NCBI GenBank assembly: GCA_003222085.1
Contig: QHUK01000009.1
Location: 59,830 to 123,829 of the forward strand
Length of the DNA: 64,000 nucleotides
Direction: 5' to 3'
Source: Gemmatimonadota bacterium
GTDB taxonomy: Bacteria; Gemmatimonadota; Gemmatimonadetes; Gemmatimonadales; GWC2-71-9
The notes beneath the pieces are model-generated. The model saw only the letters and a list, made by a program, of their open reading frames with translations, did not search any database and was not told the DNA's origin. Of the stretch, positions 61,909-64,000 are shown piece after piece; positions within the stretch are counted from its first letter, which is position 1; each line of letters starts with the position of its first letter. A program made the translations under genes and the position numbers.

Positions 61909-62765
61909 CCCACATACCCCAGACGTTTGAGGGACGCGAGCTGGCGCCGCCACTTGGGCAGCACCTTGGCGTGCAGCTCGAGGAACACGCGCGCGCCCAG
62001 CAGGGCTTCGATCTTCCCACGGGCCGTCTGGCCGATCGCCTTGATGGTGCGGCCCCCTTCCCCGATCACGATCCCCTTCTGGCTGGTACGCTCGACGTAG
62101 ACCACGGCTCGAATATACACCGGCTCCTGACCCTCTCGGAACTCGTCGATCTCGACGGCCACGCTGTAGGGCAGCTCTTCGTGCAGCAGCTCGAACGCCG
62201 CCTCGCGCACGAACTCGGCGGCGAAGAAGCGCATCGGCTGCGTCGCCATCGCGTCGGGATCGTAGTGAAAGGGGCTCTCGGGAAGCTGGGCGCGCAACGT
62301 ACTCAGCAAGTCTTCCAGACCCTGGCCGGTGATCGCTGAAACGGCGACGGTAGAGGTCGGTAGAAGTCGGTAGAGGTCGGTAGAGGATGCGGCGAGATCG
62401 GCTTTGGTGTACACCGTCACGACCGGGGCGCGCGGGGGGCGCCCTAGCTTCCCCACCTGCGCGAGCGGCGGCGCAGGATACTCGCTCAAGGGATGCAGGT
62501 ACGCGATGACTTCGGCGTCCGCGATCGCGCGGAGCGCCGCGGCGCGCATCGCTTCGTGCAGCTGGTACTCGGGCTCGAGCAGCCCGGGAGAGTCGGTGAA
62601 GATGAACTGGGTGTCGGCGCGGGTGAGCAGACCGACCACCGGGAGTCGAGTGGACTGCGGCTTGGGGGAGACGATCGCGAGGTGCTCGCCGACCAGGGCA
62701 TTGAGGAGGGTGGACTTCCCCACGTTGGGCTTCCCGGCCAACGCCACCACGCCGCAGCGCGTCAC
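61905..62765 (-). CDS. era: GTPase Era
   Basis: Ribosome-assembly GTPase that binds the 3' end of 16S rRNA. The 286-residue protein has G1 [12 protein letters not shown]3 [12 protein letters not shown]4 TKADLAA and the C-terminal KH domain ([23 protein letters not shown]). The switch-like KPQSTRLPV differs slightly from KPQTTR. GTG 62765 overlaps the terC stop. A 10-bp tandem repeat at 62349-62388 falls in the segment between G4 and G5 ([12 protein letters not shown]). Confidence 0.94.
   Translation of the reverse strand: MTRCGVVALAGKPNVGKSTLLNALVGEHLAIVSPKPQSTRLPVVGLLTRADTQFIFTDSPGLLEPEYQLHEAMRAAALRAIADAEVIAYLHPLSEYPAPPLAQVGKLGRPPRAPVVTVYTKADLAASSTDLYRLLPTSTVAVSAITGQGLEDLLSTLRAQLPESPFHYDPDAMATQPMRFFAAEFVREAAFELLHEELPYSVAVEIDEFREGQEPVYIRAVVYVERTSQKGIVIGEGGRTIKAIGQTARGKIEALLGARVFLELHAKVLPKWRRQLASLKRLGYVG
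62349..62388. repeat. 10-bp tandem repeat inside era
   Basis: Four copies of GGTAGAGGTC (the second has an A for a G, the last ends GAT) run in a row. The unit length is not a multiple of three, yet the era frame stays open across it and encodes [12 protein letters not shown] between the G4 and G5 motifs. Copy number change by one unit would shift the frame. Confidence 0.8.
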
Positions 62766-63499
62766 CGGGTGATCGGCGCCTTCAGGTGCACGGGCGGCGC
62801 GGTGCGGGCGAGGCGCAGGTTGAGCGATTCGACGAAGACCGAGAAGCCCATCGCGAAGTACACGTAACCCTTCGAGACGTGCTGGCCGAGGCCGTCGGCG
62901 ATGAGGGTGACGCCGATCAGCAGCAGGAACGACAACGCGAGCATCTGGAGGGTCGGATGACGGTGGATGAAGTCGCTGATCGCGCCGGCCGCCACGAGCA
63001 TGACCAGCACCGCGATGACGATGGCCGCGACCATCACGCCCACCTGCCGGGCCATGCCGACCGCCGTGATGACGGAATCGAGCGAGAACACGATGTCGAG
63101 CAGCGCGATCTGGACGATCACGCTCGCGAAGGTGGCGCCGGCCTTCACGTTCCGACGTCCTTGCTCGCCCTCGAGCTTGTCGTGAATCTCCCGGGTGCTC
63201 TTCCACAGGAGGAACAGGCCGCCCAGGAGCAGGATGACGTCGCGTCCGGAGAACGCGTGGCCGAACGTGGTGAAGAGCGGCCGGGTGAAGCGCATGATGC
63301 CGGTCAGGGACAAGAGCAGGAGAATGCGCGTCACCATGGCGAGCGTGAGGCCCACGGTGCGGGCCCGCCGCTGCACGCCCGCGGGCAGCTTCCCGGCGAG
63401 GATCGAGATGAAGACGATGTTGTCGATGCCGAGGACGATCTCGAGCACCGTGAGGGTGAGGAGCGCGATCCAGGTCTCGGGTGAGGTGAGCGAATCCAT
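62762..63499 (-). CDS. TerC-family integral membrane protein
   Basis: Seven-helix membrane protein of 245 residues in the TerC/Alx/YkoY family, implicated in manganese or other metal handling during protein secretion. Signature acidic helices are [19 protein letters not shown] and [21 protein letters not shown] 63499 begins [10 protein letters not shown]; the frame is open further upstream into a repeat. It lies downstream of the rRNA genes, and its stop overlaps the era start. Confidence 0.93.
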   Translation of the reverse strand: MDSLTSPETWIALLTLTVLEIVLGIDNIVFISILAGKLPAGVQRRARTVGLTLAMVTRILLLLSLTGIMRFTRPLFTTFGHAFSGRDVILLLGGLFLLWKSTREIHDKLEGEQGRRNVKAGATFASVIVQIALLDIVFSLDSVITAVGMARQVGVMVAAIVIAVLVMLVAAGAISDFIHRHPTLQMLALSFLLLIGVTLIADGLGQHVSKGYVYFAMGFSVFVESLNLRLARTAPPVHLKAPITR

Positions 63500-63518
63500 G
63501 ACTAAAACAACGTCTAGC

Positions 63519-63615
63519 AAAGACGTTACGCGAGGGCGTAACACAAAGGCGTCACGCAGAACCGTGGTACGGTTTCGCGTGACGCCGCTGTGCTACGGTT
63601 CCGCGCGACGTCTTT
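63519..63615. repeat. Interspersed palindromic repeat, copy 2 (between terC and 5S rRNA)
   Basis: A near-perfect inverted repeat of 97 bp starts AAAGACGTTACGCG and ends CGCGACGTCTTT, with inner arms AAGGCGTCACGCAGAA and TTTCGCGTGACGCC around a GGTACC-like centre. Its left arm shares AAAGACGT, then AAGGCGTC and CGCAGAA with copy 1 in lptC at 7157-7250. It may also stop rRNA transcription, since it follows the 5S gene on the minus strand and ends in a T-run, but its main character is a mobile palindrome. Confidence 0.78.
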
Positions 63616-63640
63616 ACTCGACGCCGTTCTGCATTTGAGA

Positions 63641-63757
<117 letters not shown>

Positions 63758-63770
63758 AAAATGCGTTCTC

Positions 63771-63829
63771 CGTTGTCCGTCATCCGTCGTCCGTAGCAAC
63801 GGACAACGGATAACGGATGACGGATGACG
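63771..63829. repeat. Short-unit inverted repeat between 23S and 5S rRNA
   Basis: CCGTCATCCGTCGTCCGT is followed shortly by ACGGACAACGGATAACGGAT and GACGGATGACG, so it consists of tandem CCGTTATCCGT-like units in opposing orientation, able to form a hairpin in the 23S-5S spacer. It belongs to the same class as the other short-unit repeats in the window. Confidence 0.7.
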
Positions 63830-63869
63830 AGTAGGTGTGTGATGCCGAGGCTCACCTCGAGACCGAGAA

Positions 63870-64000
63870 GAGATCAAGCCTCACGGGCAATTAGTACGGC
63901 TCGGCTGAAGCGCTCGCGCGCCTTACACCTGCCGCCTATCAACGTGGTAGTCTCCCACGGCCCTTCAGGGGTCTTGCGACCCGGGAGTGTTCATCTTGGG
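63870..64000 (-). rRNA. rrl: 23S ribosomal RNA, 3' end (partial)
   Basis: The minus strand carries the conserved 3' terminal part of 23S rRNA: CCCAAGATGAACACTCCCGG at the window edge, then ACCCCTGAAGGGCCGTGGGA, GATAGGCGGCAGGTGTAAGG, and the terminal GTACTAATTGCCCGTGAGGC with TTGATCTC. The rest of the gene lies beyond 64000. The 3' end near 63870 is set by similarity to the usual GAGGCTT terminus and may be off by a few bases. Confidence 0.92.

Noticed and set aside
62349..62388. Tandem repeat as a small CRISPR array.
   Set aside because: Units are 10 bp with no spacers, and no cas genes are present.

Overview
This is a high-GC, gene-dense piece of a bacterial chromosome, almost entirely housekeeping and envelope genes. 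It encodes lipid A and Kdo synthesis, LPS export, BamA, Skp and Lol, so the host is an LPS-bearing diderm. The combination of an LpxC-FabZ fusion, a ClpC-McsB-McsA arginine-phosphorylation module, BshC (bacillithiol), a Gfo/Idh/MocA oxidoreductase between lpxA and lpxB, and many GTG starts joined by 4-nt stop/start overlaps fits Gemmatimonadota or a close relative. The phylum is an inference from gene content, not from an rRNA comparison.

Layout. 1-2.2 kb (+): 5'-truncated Xer recombinase, Fpg-type DNA glycosylase and a TrpG/PabA glutaminase. 2.3-11.8 kb (+): kdsB-pyrG-kdsA-kdsC-kdsD-lptC-lptA-lptB-rpoN, which makes CMP-Kdo and the LPS export machinery. 11.8-19.5 kb: glycosyltransferases, a SAM methyltransferase, a flippase-like membrane protein, a YfhO-like protein, a dolichol-phosphate-mannose-type transferase and dapF. 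19.6-28.8 kb (-): an operon-like run from a DUF512 radical-SAM-like protein and der through plsY, gpsA, merR, a GT2 gene, surE, pcm, dedA, acyP and apt to tRNA-Arg(CCT) and a TPR protein. 28.8-37.5 kb (-): GH16 glycosidase, tRNA-Gly(CCC), TPR protein, larC, thrC, uvrC, murJ. 37.5-59.8 kb (-): prfB-lysS-lolC-lolD-mcsA-mcsB-clpC-bamA-skp-lpxD-lpxC/fabZ-lpxA-Gfo/Idh-lpxB-LPLAT-lpxK-gdhA-rlmH-AMMECR1-bshC, in transcription order. 59.8-63.5 kb (-): zinc-ribbon protein, GGDEF protein, Trm112-like protein, era and terC. 63.6-64 kb (-): 5S rRNA and the 3' end of 23S rRNA.

The genes work together mainly on the outer membrane: precursor sugars (Kds), lipid A (Lpx), transport (Lpt, Lol, Bam, Skp) and surface polysaccharide (the glycosyltransferase cluster), with proteolysis, translation (lysS, prfB, era, rlmH, der) and phospholipid synthesis (plsY, gpsA) interleaved.

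The most unusual signals are: a palindromic interspersed repeat that supplies most of the LptC signal peptide and recurs beside the rRNA operon; an LptB with an extra N-terminal domain of about 150 residues; a prfB with an intact +1 programmed frameshift; short-unit tandem or inverted repeats at gene edges, including one inside era; and two genes (murJ and GH16) whose conserved or expected N-termini lie upstream of any standard start codon. No CRISPR array, insertion sequence, prophage or obvious defence system was seen.
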